Positions 48,796 through 63,379 of a stretch of DNA of 64,000 nucleotides are shown here, one piece after another. Location of the stretch: assembly GCF_001039355.2 (NCBI RefSeq), contig NW_019775612.1:2885-66884 (forward strand), written 5' to 3'. Every line of letters starts with the position of its first letter. Position 1 is the stretch's first letter. The position numbers and the translations under genes were made by a program. The notes below the pieces were generated by a model, which ran no database searches, was not told the origin of the DNA, and saw nothing but the letters and a program-made list of their open reading frames with translations. The DNA comes from Lingula anatina. Lineage: Eukaryota > Brachiopoda > Lingulata > Lingulida > Lingulidae.

Positions 48796-49905
48796 TTAGT
48801 GTAAGGGGAAAACATCTGGAAAGAAGTCAGGTTCATCCCTCTCACTCCCATACAGGATAGTCCTTACTTTTGGTAAATTTCTCCAGCGCAGAATCTTTTG
48901 AATGCCCGGATGGGACTTATTGAATGCAGTGGTTATAAACTTTGTAGAAACCCTGTATTCCATACTGTGTTTTCTGTCGGCTTTTCCTGGAATGTCCAAA
49001 TACAGAGCCTGTCTCTTAAAGGTCCGAAGCAAGTTAATATTTTCGCCGTTGGCGGTTTTAACTTTGTTGTTCTTGTCTATCCATGTCCGAAAATAATCAC
49101 GCGGTATACGAAAATCGCCAGAATCGGTGTAGGCCCCCTTCAACTTATTGTCCCCGTGATACCTTGAATTCATTGCGTATACTGCATTGCAAAGGACACG
49201 ATTTGAATTATAGAACATCGCAGATATGTGAATAACAAACCACTGCGAAAACCACCATGATATGTGATCTAAATCGCTTATGTAGGGCAACATGAAGGAA
49301 ATTGTGTGGCGATGGAACCCGTTGAAAACAGCATCGAAATTATATTTCACCCCCACTGGGGCTGGAGCATCATGGATATTATGCATATATCTTGCAAATC
49401 CAACTGCTGGTTGGAAATCGAGTAAAAATAGCTCAAATCGATCAAAAGGGTTATTTGGTAAATCTTCTCTCCACCAGCGTTTCCTATCATTCTCATTTCT
49501 TAGCAACAAATCATCGTCCAGAAAGAGGTAGTACAAGTAGCCACCGTCATTCCTCTTAGATGCACGGTCAATTGCTTCCAAAAGCAGCCGGTTACGACCT
49601 TCAGTGAGTGTGCTGTTCGGAAAGTAGATGTCGCCTGTTTTGTCTCTGTACGTCAGCCATACTATTTCTCTACTCGGCTTGGCGTTGAGATTGGGAATAG
49701 GGTGTCTTGATGCGCCTTGGACGAGATAGACAAATTGCGGTTGTTGTGTCCTTACTGGAGAATCATTTTCACCTTTGCTGCCTGATATCACAAACCTGTC
49801 AATCTCAGAGTCTGGGAAACCAAAGCGTTTCATATATGACACCCACAGGAGTATCACAGAGACAATTGCAAACAAGGATACCTGCATGCATTTCTTCATC
49901 ATCAT
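48796..49905 (-). CDS. type II membrane, glycosyltransferase-like protein, copy 4
   Basis: Intact 369-codon frame, ATG at 49905 (MMMKKCMQVSLFAIVSVILL), signal anchor at about 7-22. It has all core blocks including YLFLDDDLLL, FNGFHRHTISFMLPYI and SWWFSQWFVIH, and ends DFFPDVFPLH. Compared with copy 3 it shares the SQWF variant and the RNDGGYLYYLFLDDD segment. An acceptor ending TTTTCAG lies 14 bp before the ATG on the minus strand. It stands 13 kb from the tandem trio, in the spacer of the inverted GH3 duplication, and its 5' flank resembles that of copy 2 (31190-31500) more than the flanks of copies 1 and 3. Function is as for the other copies, inferred only. Confidence 0.82.
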   Translation of the reverse strand: MMMKKCMQVSLFAIVSVILLWVSYMKRFGFPDSEIDRFVISGSKGENDSPVRTQQPQFVYLVQGASRHPIPNLNAKPSREIVWLTYRDKTGDIYFPNSTLTEGRNRLLLEAIDRASKRNDGGYLYYLFLDDDLLLRNENDRKRWWREDLPNNPFDRFELFLLDFQPAVGFARYMHNIHDAPAPVGVKYNFDAVFNGFHRHTISFMLPYISDLDHISWWFSQWFVIHISAMFYNSNRVLCNAVYAMNSRYHGDNKLKGAYTDSGDFRIPRDYFRTWIDKNNKVKTANGENINLLRTFKRQALYLDIPGKADRKHSMEYRVSTKFITTAFNKSHPGIQKILRWRNLPKVRTILYGSERDEPDFFPDVFPLH

Positions 49906-50485
49906 CTAAGTTCTGATCCTGAAAAATAATAATAAAAAACAGTAATTTATTTACCTTGACGTTCCTCTGACCACAGAGGACGTTATGCAAATCAGCAGCG
50001 CATTTTGAATAAGAGGAACATATTTCATTTGAGACAAAGTAGGATGAATATGCTAAAAAAAGCAAAAAACACCATATCTTTGGGAAAATGCTCCGAACCA
50101 GATGATTTTTGCACTCAACCTGTACTTCTTATGCGAGGTCAAGATCCTTGAAATGTGTAAGCAGTATTGCATGTATGCCGAAAAAGTCATAAAACAGCAT
50201 AAACTTTGAAAAAAAATAATAATGCCAGTTTTCGAACTCGACCTGTATTTTATGAATATTCATCAGTTCCGTAAGTTTGAAGACAAAAAGTAAAACGGTT
50301 TTCCACTTATTGTGTTATCAACTAAAGTTCACGGAGACGGCTGGCACTTCATAGATCTGTGTCTGTACATAAAAAAGGGCATCGTTAGAAATTATACGAT
50401 ATGCTTTTGACGATTGAAGTCTTCAAGCTGTGGAGGCGGTTTCTGACTATTCCTTGTACCAGGTCTACTCAACTACCAGACTCGG

Positions 50486-50747
50486 CACCGAATGATCCGA
50501 ATTCACCGGTAGATCGGACCACACAACCCGTTTTCAAGGTGTGCGTCAGTACGCATTTCACAGTATCATACCCCGAACAAATTGAGTGGTGGTGCAATAC
50601 TTTCCAACCCCGCTAAGAATCTCATTATCACATCGCATTGTAGGCAAGAGCAGTGTCGTCTGATACTTCGAAGCGCGTACTGATACACACCTTGAAAACG
50701 AACGGGTAGTGTGGTCCGATCTACCGGTGAATTCAGTTCATTCGGTG
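50486..50747. mobile_element. foldback element (two inverted arms)
   Basis: Arm 50486-50555 is the reverse complement of 50674-50747 apart from a 4-base indel and a few changes; both include ATTCACCGGTAGATCGGACC. About 118 bp lie between. The left arm and adjoining sequence recur as the insert inside glycosyltransferase-like copy 2 (30405-30570). It sits close to the symmetry axis of the GH3 inverted duplication (about 50.3-50.8 kb). Confidence 0.75.
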
Positions 50748-50996
50748 ATCTAGACAATCACACCATCTTTACAAAATTGGCGCCAATACCCATTGACAAG
50801 TAGCCATTTTCGTGCTATAGACCTTTAATGTTGTACCACACCACTATTTCAGTTTATTTGTGCACAACGTGTTAATATGATTCCCTTTAGCATTCGGAGT
50901 AGTGCTGGGACCGTTTGGTATCCAAAATGGACAACTACAGTCACAAAAATAAGGTTTTTCACAATTGTTCTCAAATACCCCTGTAATTGAACAATA

Positions 50997-51096
50997 TCCC
51001 AGCAGGCAAACAACACTGATTCTACGTTGATTCAACGTTGATCCACCAAAATTAACGTTGATTCAACAGTGAATCAATGTCGTTTGTCTGCTGGGA
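50997..51096. mobile_element. 100-bp CCCAGC-ended MITE, short form
   Basis: Terminal inverted repeats TCCCAGCAGGCAAAC and reversed TCCCAGCAGACAAAC, one mismatch in 15. The interior is made of TTGATTCAACGTTGAT-type motifs. It is a short relative of 38515-39257. Confidence 0.85.
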
Positions 51097-51605
51097 TTGT
51101 GCTTCATTTTTTAAAATTGTGCACTAAACACATTCCTCATATTTTGAGTTGGCTAAGATCTAATCAGTGGAAAAAATAACATATTCTAGCTAATAAAATG
51201 TTGCCTAAATCAGCCTTAGGATTATCTGCATGCTCATTCAAAAGACTCCCAATCTCTGTTTTACTGCAATTTTACCTAATCTTGCAGAATTTGAACTTTA
51301 CAAGGAATCATTTTGCTGCCAGGTGATGAATCCGAAAAAAAAAGCTTCTGGTTGCTACTACTTTTAATAAGCTTGCTGAGAATTTGCATGAACTCATTGC
51401 ATGGAGAAAAAATTCATTCCTCCAACATGAAGGTACCAGTGTCACGTGGCTATACTCAAAACTGCCAACAGAGGGATACTGCTATGCACTTAGTCTCCTG
51501 TAACACAGTGTGAAGACAACACCGTTATTTCACATCTCCAGTATTTATTATTGTTAACCTTAATCAGAAGAATAGCAAAAAAAAAAAAAAATAAATAAAA
51601 TAAAA

Positions 51606-51644
<39 letters not shown>

Positions 51645-54600
51645 AATGAAAAATAAATAAAAATAAAACATTGTTCAAAGTCACCAAATTACCCAAGTGA
51701 AAAGAGAAGGTAAATCAAATGTTTATACCCGTACAATGTGAAGCATACTGCAGAAATACACAATTATCGAGGTCATACTACAAAGCCACACCTTAAGACA
51801 GTAGACTGTTCATGAACTGATGAATCTAACTTGACCTTGTCCAAATACCAGATATGGCATTTAACTACATGTAAGTTCCTTTATCATAAACATGACGCCG
51901 TTAGTTCAGTAAACTAATACTGAGTGAAAAATTTACCTTCTTTCTCCAACAAAACAAGACACAAGTTTAGAACCATTCCTCCCAACATGATACTTTACAA
52001 CCAGCTATCAGATACTACTCTCCGCTTAGTATAGTACACTCATAAATCGAGGGATATTTGCATTCATTTGACATATAAACAGCTACAAAAACTAAATCGC
52101 ACTATTTCTGTCTTTGAATATAGCAAAATAAAATAATATATAATTTCTTTTGTAGTTTTGCGTGAGACTCTCTTACAGAAAAAGACACTATGCGCATTGA
52201 TTTACCATAATTTAAGCACTATTTCCACATGAAAAGACGCCCAGAGTTATAGGTAGTGATATGATCGAGGTAACCTTGTGCAACAAATTAACGAGCGCTT
52301 GTGTTAAAATTACTCCAAACACTATTTGGCATTTCATATAGCCTGGAGAAATGTGTGAAAATGAATGGGGGTATACACTATGAGGACAAAGGGACCAAGC
52401 AACTGTGAATTTAATATTTTTATCTTTTATATATATTCGGCTTGTCTGTAAGCAGGCCTATACAAATGCAGACCTTGCCTACAGGTAGGCAGTGTTTTGC
52501 AGCACAACTGTAATGTGGAGGTTGATTTACTGAACCATAAAGATAGAGTGCCTTTGTTAAGAAATTGTAAAGCGATGTTGTATAGACAGACTAATCCTAA
52601 TCTAACTGTCTGGGATATTAATACAGACATTTTAATTAAAATGTTAATGTTGCTGCAGTGCAATGTTACTGCTGTATATGTCCTTATTGACTAGGCATAT
52701 ATCAAAACCACTAAAATGGATAAGAATTGGCAGTAAAGGCTTCTTTTTATTTTATTTTATTTTATTTATTTATTATTATTATTTTTTAAAAAGCACAAGG
52801 AAACACTCTTGTTATCTGCTAAATATGTATTATAGGAGAAGTAAGGTTGTACACACTGTTGTACACTTCTTGTCCATTAGAAGTAGGGCTGGGGTGGATC
52901 TAGGATTATTGTAAGGGGGTCCGGGAAACGACCGTTTTTCTCTAGTATATTTCCGTTTAACCCCTTAATATACTAGACGCACATTTGGTAAAATTCTGTG
53001 TGCTCTCCCACAGTCAGTTTAATTAAAAATTCACAAGCGCCCCGCACCAGTTTTTGGACTGTTCACATGGTTGCACACCAAATCTGTCACATTTGTGAAA
53101 TTAAGGATACAAAAATGAGTAGGTTGTCGAGAATTTCTTCACGCCTATATCTGCCTGTCATTGTACAAAGGAACGAGGGACCCGCAGTGGAAAGCGTTGT
53201 TGTGTTATCCAGACTAATGCATGTTTGTGTGACTATGCATGGCGCTGTCTTTTGCTTTAGTTGCGAGGTAGAAACAACAACATCTTTATATTCTTTCACT
53301 TTATTCAGTTACAACTTTCCACATGAGTCTCGTAGAGGAAAGCGTAATTTTGTTCTCCAGATTGATGCATGTTTGTAAAGGGGTTGAGCTCATCTTTATA
53401 AAAATAGTTCTTGATGTCTGGTCCATAACGGTTATGAAAAGGAATCAACGATGTATATCTAAAATAACATCATCCAGTAAAATCAAATAAAACATTTTTT
53501 TCACAACAGTTTTTCAGCTAGATTGGATATTTTCATTTAGATATTCAAAATGTATTTTTTAAAATTCATGCTAAAAAGACACAAGGCAGCAAAGTTGTCA
53601 AATGTACAAAAAAAAAAAAAAAAAAGGCAGAAAATAATTATACACAAAATAGGCTGCTGTCAATTCTGATGCAATAATAAATTTTGCTTAACTGCAAAGT
53701 CAACATCTTATTTTATTTAATCACAACAGGTAATACCGATGTAAGTAAAATTTGTACCAACATAAGGGTTCAGGCCAATGAGATTACAAGTTCACACTTT
53801 GAAAATGCCAGATTGAGAAAAATGAAACTTTCACCCACAATTGCATAAATTCAATAAAAATGATAATCCAACAGAGCTGTTTTTTTTAGTTTGAGCTGTA
53901 TGTCAGCCCTAAGAATCATTCTTGTAAGTTAAAGATTTTAAGTAACACAGTTTTCTTTTTATGTGGTGGCAGTGAGCAAAGTAGTTTTTTGTCAGTTTTG
54001 ATGCAATATATTACATTTACTTCGTAATTACCACCAATTTTTAATTATCTACTATAAAAAACATGGACATTAAGAAAATGTGATTACCACTCGGCTTCAT
54101 GCACGTGGGAGTTCTAAGTCAAAAAGCCAAAATGAAAATTTCACAAAAACTTTGCTTCAATAAAAAAACGTCTGTTTTTTCAACTCAGGCTGTATTTCAG
54201 TCCGATGTTTCTTTTCTTTTTAAGTGTGAGAATTATTACTAGTTTTATTGCTGGTTTTCCCTCAATGGACAATTTGGAAACACTGTCCAAAATAGGATTT
54301 TCTACGATTTTGATGCAATATTACAAAATGTCTAACAGCATAATGACCATCAATTATTCATTTATAAAACACTATTTGAATATTCAGAAAATGTGACTAA
54401 CAAAGGTCTTCACGCCCATGGAGGCTCTAAGCTACACCTTGAAAATGCCAATATGTAAAAAATTAATTTTCACACAAAAGCAAAGGTCTTCAGACCCATG
54501 GAACTTCAAAGTAACACCACACCTCGAAAACGCCAAAGTATAAACAAGAGATAGCTGTACTGAAATGAGTTTATTTCCATTTTCAATATTTTTTAACATA

Positions 54601-55080
54601 AAACAAAATAACAAATTTACTGTCATTTTTATACAACAACCAAAACACATCTAGAGAGAGATTGGGAAAATATCAACAGAACAATTTTACATGTCCAATT
54701 TGCTCCTGAGCTTCTCCTCTGAGTTTTGAACATAGTGAATGACACACTGAAATGATATGAGTTTATTTTCATGTTTGACACTTTATTACACATATCATGA
54801 CAACATGTTTACCATCATTTTTATATAATCAACTAACAATATTGTTAAGATGCAGAAAATTTCGAAAGAATAACATGTCTAAGAATCGAATCTGAGGAAA
54901 ACCACTCATATACAAAAAAGGTACACCTACATCAAAACTGAACCGATCAAGTTTATTTTCAAACTTAATTTGTGTATTAGTCCTTTGAAACCGCCCTACA
55001 AGTTTTAAAGCAAAATATGATACGGTTCTTATATTATCTGTATGATGGTGGATAAGACATGTAGCTGCGGCACTTTCCTG
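51097..55080. other. spacer of inverted duplication; repeats, no gene
   Basis: No gene recognised. (AAAT)n runs at 51590-51665. 53740-54850 contains several diverged copies of a short phrase (ACCTTGAAAATGCCAATATG, GAGTTTATTT..CATTTTTATA), also seen near 31200, meaning an old tandem repeat. The 126-codon frame at 52998-53378 shows no domain or start support. Confidence 0.45.
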
Positions 55081-56285
55081 CACGTGGCGTTCTATCAGCA
55101 TGACCTGGATATGCACGTACACACGGGTACAAATACACCCACCAGATTAAGACTGATGTTCCAATTAAGCCATTCAGAAAACTTCGTCTGCATGTGAATG
55201 TACTTATTTTGCTGTCTGCAGGCAAGACATCGAACAGGGACTCAAGTGACTTGAATATTCTTAAAACTATTTTCTTTCGGCGAAGAACTGAGGCTGTTTA
55301 TCAACTAGTAAGGCGTTCCAAACCAGAATGCTCACTATAGGCACCAAGTTTCTGGTGGTGAGCCAGGTTTTTACAGCGGTAACTTTGTACCAAGTCATCA
55401 ACATGTACCTAAACTGGAAGGACACGAGTAGCTGGCAGGCTGCTTTCAGGGGTAGGCCAGCTATAATACATGTACTTATATAACACTTATCCACATTGCT
55501 TTATATTACCCTCTTCCAAATTCCAAGGCCACAGGTTGATTTTTACCGAGTATTTACAGATATTCGTTTGGCCAACTAAATATTTTATTTTATTTTAATA
55601 AAATTCGTATGCAGGGTCAATCGATGTCCCTGTTACTGAACTCCATCGTTGCTTTATCAAGCGTCTGACCTTACTCAGTGAACAGGGTCCATATCAAACC
55701 AACACTGTACTGCACATTCATGACGCTATGCGTATCTTTTGCAGAATACATATACCTTGGTTTTGAACTAAGTTTGCATGGTGGTGGTATACAAGTATAT
55801 GTCCAGTAAACGTTGCATATCACGCACTGTAATACTTAAAAAAAGAACTCTAGATGTTAAGGAAACTGTTTGCGGTAATCCTAAAACAATGTTTATTCCA
55901 TGCCCAATGGTTGTCGGCTTAATATAATCTTCAAAGGCATATTTGAATTTCATATTTCTATAACACGGTAGTGTTATGCAATTTATCTTCAATCTGTGTT
56001 GTACAGTTTATCTTCACTCTTAGATTCAAGTCTGAATCAAGGAAAAAATCTCTTCAAAGTAATAAACGTAGATGACAAATATACACCCTTTTAAATATGA
56101 CAGAAAGGGTAGACCTATTGATGACTCTTAAATAGTGAAAATACTAGTAGTTTGGTTTTGTTATTGCCATTTGGCTCTTTTGCTTCCTCCTGCCAAACAC
56201 AGACACCAGAGACAGTCTGGATTAAGACAGTCCCAGGTCTGAGCGTTATGTACACTGTAATTATACCTTCCTACCCGGAGAATAT

Positions 56286-56680
56286 ATATTCATGCTTAAG
56301 GCAACTGAATTACAAACGTATTCCTAGTACTGAGTTTTTGTTATCTTGTTTTCGAGTTGGACAGAAATACAATAGATATTCAGGTAATAGCCCATATAGG
56401 TATAATTACCTAGGCATGACAGCTGACAAGACACGCCTGATAGATTTGACAAGCAAGAATCCGTAATATCTAATATATGTATATTCATGCTTAAGGCAAC
56501 TTAAATACAAGCGTATTCCTTGTACTGAATTTTTGTTATGTTGTTTCTGCTTCGGAGAGAAATACAATACATATTCGGGTATAGAGAAAATATTATTTAG
56601 CCCATATACGCGTATAATTACCCAGGCATGATGGCCTATAAGACACACCTGATAGATTTGGCAAGCAGGTATGATCTAAT
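56286..56680. repeat. tandem duplicate of about 195 bp
   Basis: ATTCATGCTTAAGGCAACT starts at 56288 and again near 56485; both units run through TAATTACC.AGGCATGA to GATAGATTTG.CAAGCA. It lies upstream of the right GH3 gene and could touch its missing first exon or promoter. Confidence 0.8.
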
Positions 56681-56797
56681 ATACTGATCACCGTCCATAA
56701 AACCAAATTCTAATCTTTTAAATTTGCCTTTTAAATTTCACTATTATCACTATTAGAATTAATCTACTTTTTAATTTTCCTTTTTATTCTTTGTTAG

Positions 56798-59700
56798 GAC
56801 TAGTGGTATTCTTCACGGGTGCCGGAGGCCTTGTCACCTATGACATATACAGGAAACGACCCGCTAAAAGCCACACGTGGAGGACAGTGTTACTACAGTA
56901 CACTCTTACACAAATATTCCGAATTATTGTGTACTTTTCTCTCAGGAATTTTGAGACAGCAAGCAAAAACATCAGCAAAATGCAAGAAGATGCATTAATG
57001 TTTTACATTCGCACGCTGGAAAATACGGAGTTTGGCAAGAAACACAATTATTCTCAGATGCGGACGAGGGAAGATTTTTTGAAACTGCACCCAGTTTTGT
57101 CCTACACCGACCTTAAACCTTACATTGACAAAACTATAGCGGGCAAAAAAAACCAAATCACTCCATTTGACCCGTTTTACATCGCTTTTACTTCAGGGAC
57201 CACCGGTAAAAACAAAGCGTTCGTATATGCAAAGGAGATGTTTGCCAAACCTTCAAAGATGCTTAAAGCTCTTCTCTTTAGGACTTTAAGATTTAAGAGA
57301 GCTGGATTATGGGATGACCTGAAACGCTATCACGAGGTCAGAATAGGAGTCAAGACAAATATTACTGACAGTGGCATAAGAACTGGACCAATAGCCGGAA
57401 TGTATACATTCTTTCCAAGTTATTTGGTTTCACCACGTGTGGTGTATGACGTCACTACCGAAAACGAGGCCCATTATTTACATGCACTCTTCGCACTAAA
57501 AGATCCTGGTATTGGGACTTTCAACTTCTCTTTCCCGTCTGTTGCTACCCGGTTTTGTCAAACTTTGGAACACCAGTGGCCACAGCTATGTGACGATATA
57601 GAACACGGTGCCCTGAATACAGACTTGGACATACCCGAGGACATCAGGGAAAGGTTGCAGACCGATATGAGGGCGGATCCCCAAAGAGCTGCTGAAGTTC
57701 GTCGGATCATAAGGCAGGGCTTTGACGGAATTGTGCGCCGTTTATGGCCGGAATGTAACGCAGCTCTAATGTTGAGTTCAGGTTCTCTTCTTCCTGAGGC
57801 CGAGGGATTGAAGCAGCATTATCTGAAAGATGTTCCGTTTTGTAATCCCGTACATGCCGCTACTGAGGGAGTTTTCGGGTTTTGTGACCCTGACGACAAC
57901 AGCCAAACGCGGTTCATTATGACGACTTCCTTAAATCACTTCGACTTTATCCCCCTGGAGGAAACAGATAAACCATCTCCCCGTGTGGTACCTATTGAGG
58001 AGGTAAGCACAATTAACTGTAGCTCTTATGAGGCAGTTGCGCACTAGTTTCGACCTAAATTATTTATTATTCTTTTCACTGGAAAAACTAAGGATTAAGG
58101 GCAACTTTTTCCCGCCAAACTGAATTTTACTGGGGTAAAGAGCAATTTGCTGTTATTCACAAATAATTGTTTGACCCATCTTTGCACTTGGAGAGATAAT
58201 GAGGACACGAGACAGATTTCAGATACACTTTTATTACAAGATGTTATTGTCTGGTGTTTACATTTAGAAGGTCTTACAAGACATACATGCATTTGACCGT
58301 GGGGGTTTTTCAAACGCGTGGTGGGGGTTGCCTCTGACAATTCTTTTTTGGCAGTGAACTCCCATGAATTGTCTCTTAAGGTAGTCCCCCCCCCCCAAAA
58401 AAAAAAGGGGGGGGGTTCACTCACAGATGTTTGCTCTGATGTCCCAAAAGCTACATGAATGTTTCCCAAATCTTGCCAAAAACTGGAATGTTTATATAAT
58501 TGACATTCTTTATAATGCATGCTTGGTTCTTTATTCGTTTTAATTGTTTTATTTATATGTATTGTGTAATAAGTTTTTAACCCTCAATCAGGTACAAATT
58601 GGACAGTGTTATGAACTGGTTATAACAACCGCGGTTGCCGTGCGTTACAGACAAGGTGACGTGGTGAAGATAGTGGATTTTTACAACCAGGTTCCAGTAT
58701 ACGAGTTCCAATATAGGTAATTCCAACTGATCAGCTTACATCCACAAAAAAGCAATTAGTATTCCATGAAACTGTAGAACGTAATTTTTCACCTGTACAA
58801 TTCCAAATAATTGTTGTGTTTTTATAAACTGATGTGGCCATTATCAGTTGTGTTGAACCTTTTTAATTCACCTAATTCTTGAAGTCTTATTGAAGTATTA
58901 AAATACTTTCATATTCGTAAGAAATAGCACGGTCACTTTTATTATATGACTAAACTAAACTGACTGGAGTCCCCTTCAGATTTTTTTACAAAAACTACTT
59001 AACAACACCCAATCGTCAATCTTTGATCGTCGGAAGGGATTTATCAACCAATGACAATTAAGTTTGGAAACATTTTAGTTAAATCCGTTTTAATGTAGCT
59101 ATTATGTTTTATTTCAGGCTGGGACAAATGTTGAATCTTTTCTGGGAAAAGATGACCGAGGGGGCCTTTGTTCACGCACTCCGAGGAGCAGCCAAGCGCA
59201 ATGATGTTGACGTAGTTGAATATACTGCGACGGAGAACGTCAACTTTGAAGCTATCGCTGGTAAGTTTATTCATGGCAGATCTTGCATCTTCTGGTTTAC
59301 TTTCATTATGGATGTAGATTGAAGATAAAGTTTTGTGTTACTTTTCGTTGTGCATAGTAACATTATACAATTTTTCAGAGCCTCTACAAAATGGACGGCA
59401 CTACGTATTGTTTATGGAGTTGTCAGAAAACTCAGACAAGGAACAAAGGAGATTGACTTCACAGCAGAAACAGATGGCAAGCGCTTTTGTATTATTTCTT
59501 CGTTTTGTACACTTAATACACGTATAAATGTTCGTGGGAACTATTACAAGTTTTCAGATGCGTGATGTTTGATATTAGGATAAAATGAATAATGTGCCTT
59601 CTTACTTTCTAAGCAGTTTCTGAAAAATGTCTTTAAAGTGAAAAACCATTCGTACAAGGGTAGGCCTTACTTTGCTGGCAATGTTAAAAGTCACTGCATT

Positions 59701-59975
59701 TAGAGTCAATACAGTCGATTCCACTATAGTTTTATCTTAATATGTTTTAGTTTGAAGACGTTTTGTACGAAGAACACGAAGTTTACAAGATGCTGAGAGA
59801 TAATGGAAGTATTCTCCCCATGAAAGTTATCCAGGTGAAGACCGGTGCGTTCAATGCCTTGAAGAACGCCGTAGTGGAAAGTAACCCTCTCACAAGTCGA
59901 TTACAGTACAAGACACCGCGCGTGCTGAGGGCAACTGATCGTCTGCGCGTTCTATGGAACTCTCGCTTGTCGTGA
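56798..59975 (+). CDS. GH3-family acyl-adenylate/amido-synthetase-like protein, right copy
   Basis: Exons 56798-58002, 58592-58716, 59118-59260, 59379-59476 and 59751-59975 (stop TGA) give 597 codons plus stop after a split first codon. The 5' exon with the start is not identified. Intron phases are 1 (upstream), 0, 2, 1, 0. The N-terminal hydrophobic segment LVVFFTGAGGLVTYDIY suggests a membrane anchor. TSGTTGKNK (57190-57216) is the nucleotide-binding motif, HAATEGVFGF the second GH3 motif, and VLYEEHEVYKMLRDNG with QYKTPRVLR forms the C-terminal part typical of the family. The last intron uses a GC donor (CAGATG/GCAAGC); reading through, or using any nearby GT, breaks the frame. Unlike the left copy the first exon is unbroken. 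Length fits the family (about 570-610). Expected to activate a carboxylic acid with ATP; substrate unknown in animals. Confidence 0.87.
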
Positions 59976-60089
59976 TGGGTGGGATACAGCCTTTAGTTTA
60001 CTTTTCTTGGTTTTGACCAATAACACTGCCAACTGGTTTATTGATTTATCAAGTGCTTATTCCATGTTATTGCAGCTTATTCCATGTTA

Positions 60090-61655
60090 TTTGCAGATAG
60101 ATAGAGAGATAGATACTTGTTGTTGTTGTTGCGGTTGTTGCTGTAGTTGGGCTGTCATTTGAAATATTATCATTATTACCAGCATTATCACCACCTATAT
60201 AAATTAATTATTAATTAACTTTATACAATAATATTACACTGAACATAATAATTGAACATACTAATTTTGAATTAAAAATTTTAATGAATAGATGATTACA
60301 TTTTGAAACGGTATACAAATAACCTTAATTACTACTTTTATATCTGCTTGTATTTGAGGAATTAATATACTGTATCCTCAGCAACTGTTATGTCAGAATG
60401 ACAAAAAGGAGTTAATATAATAATTTTCCCACTCTTTTAATAAAACGTACGTCGCATTACATACCTCATCTTGAATGAATGGTGGTAGAACGTACAGCAA
60501 TGACTTGGTGTACTGGTACATGTACCCCGTTGAGATAATCCCTATAGCATTTTAATGTTAAAATGCGACCAAGGACTGCTCTCTGCTTTTCCTTTAATTC
60601 GAGAGAATGGGATTTCCCTTACCGCCGAAAATTTACAAAACCAGCTCATGTTTCTTTCTTTGATCTACATGTAGATCCGCTCCTGTCCAAGCTTCTTTTG
60701 ATGAATGAATATTGAGCAAACGGTGCCATACGTCTTTTATAGCCTCTTTTGCAGACGTATATCATTATAGCCTGAAAGCAAAAACCACCTCCATGCATCT
60801 TTGGATGGTATGTAATAATAAATAAACGATTCGATTTTATAGTTGAGGTTGAAGTTGAGGTTATTTATTTTATATCTAAGTATATTGATTGAAGAACACA
60901 CACACACACACACACACATATCGGAATCTCTTAATTGTGAATGTGGGGAGGTAAAAAAATTCAAGGAGTACTATCTACTCCCTTGGGTGCAGCTAGGCGT
61001 GGGACGCATTTCTACAAGTAGTCCATGAGGTCCGTCCAAAAATACATCGATAAATGAACATGCTATCCCATTTTATAGTGAGTGTTATGAACACCAAATG
61101 CCACAGAACAATTACTTTTGGGTCCGTTAACTAAAATTTCCTTGCCAATATCCCATGATTTGAAGAATTAGACTGGAACCTTTTTCCCGTCCATTTTGTG
61201 AGTCGGCCAGCAAATGGGAGCAGTCAAATTGACGCCTGCTTTCTTGGACCTATAGACAGTTATTTTAACAGGAAATCAGACAAGTCAGGAGTACAACTCA
61301 GAAATCAAGCCAAAACCGACAAAAACAAGATCAAATAAGCCTTATTACCGGAGATATAGATTCCTATTGGTAAGAAGGTATAATTGTTCAGAAAAGACGA
61401 AAAGATTGCTTACTACTGGCGACTAATATGTACGAAAATTTGGCACATACAGTGCGATTAACCACCTTGAATATTTATTTAATTTATAATCTGACTCTTG
61501 TTATCAAAATCATTAAACAGAAATTGGAAATGGCAATGGTTTGAAAAGATAGCTAGGGGCACCTTACAGACTAAAGACGTGCTGCACTAGTATGTCAAAT
61601 ACACGACTGAGTCCTCCGTCGCTAACTGTGGTTTAATATTTCTAGATACTATACC
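60090..61655. other. intergenic, no gene recognised
   Basis: AT-rich, with a (CA)n microsatellite at 60896-60918 and possible polyadenylation signals AATAAA at about 60440 and 60820 for the right GH3 gene. Nothing else was recognised. Confidence 0.5.
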
Positions 61656-61659
61656 TTTT

Positions 61660-63175
<1,516 letters not shown>

Positions 63176-63379
63176 AAAAGTTAGACGCCTCTTTTTTGTT
63201 GCATTATGTAGACCCTGTCAAGAGCATCTCTGACAGTTGTGTCGTTTTTTTTTTTTTTTCATACGGTTTTTCGTACGGTTTAAGAGTTGCGTTATTTCAA
63301 ATGGTGAAAAGAAAATTTTTAATTAAAATCTGAAATACTCCAGAAATTATTGAGATACACCCATATTACTATTAAACAC

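Larger units (their letters stand above)
55080..60090. repeat. right arm of large inverted duplication
   Basis: Reverse complement of about 40500-46560; see that entry. The match runs from the outer repeat (ACACCCACCAGATTAAGACT at 55136) to just past the stop of the right GH3 gene (AAGTGCTTATTCCATG at 60050). Confidence 0.8.

Noticed and set aside
52998-53378. 126-codon plus frame in the duplication spacer
   Set aside because: No domain, no start support, composition as surroundings.
56152-56466. 104-codon plus frame upstream of the right GH3 gene
   Set aside because: It runs into a 195-bp tandem duplicate and starts at a non-ATG codon; no link to the GH3 exon phase could be shown.
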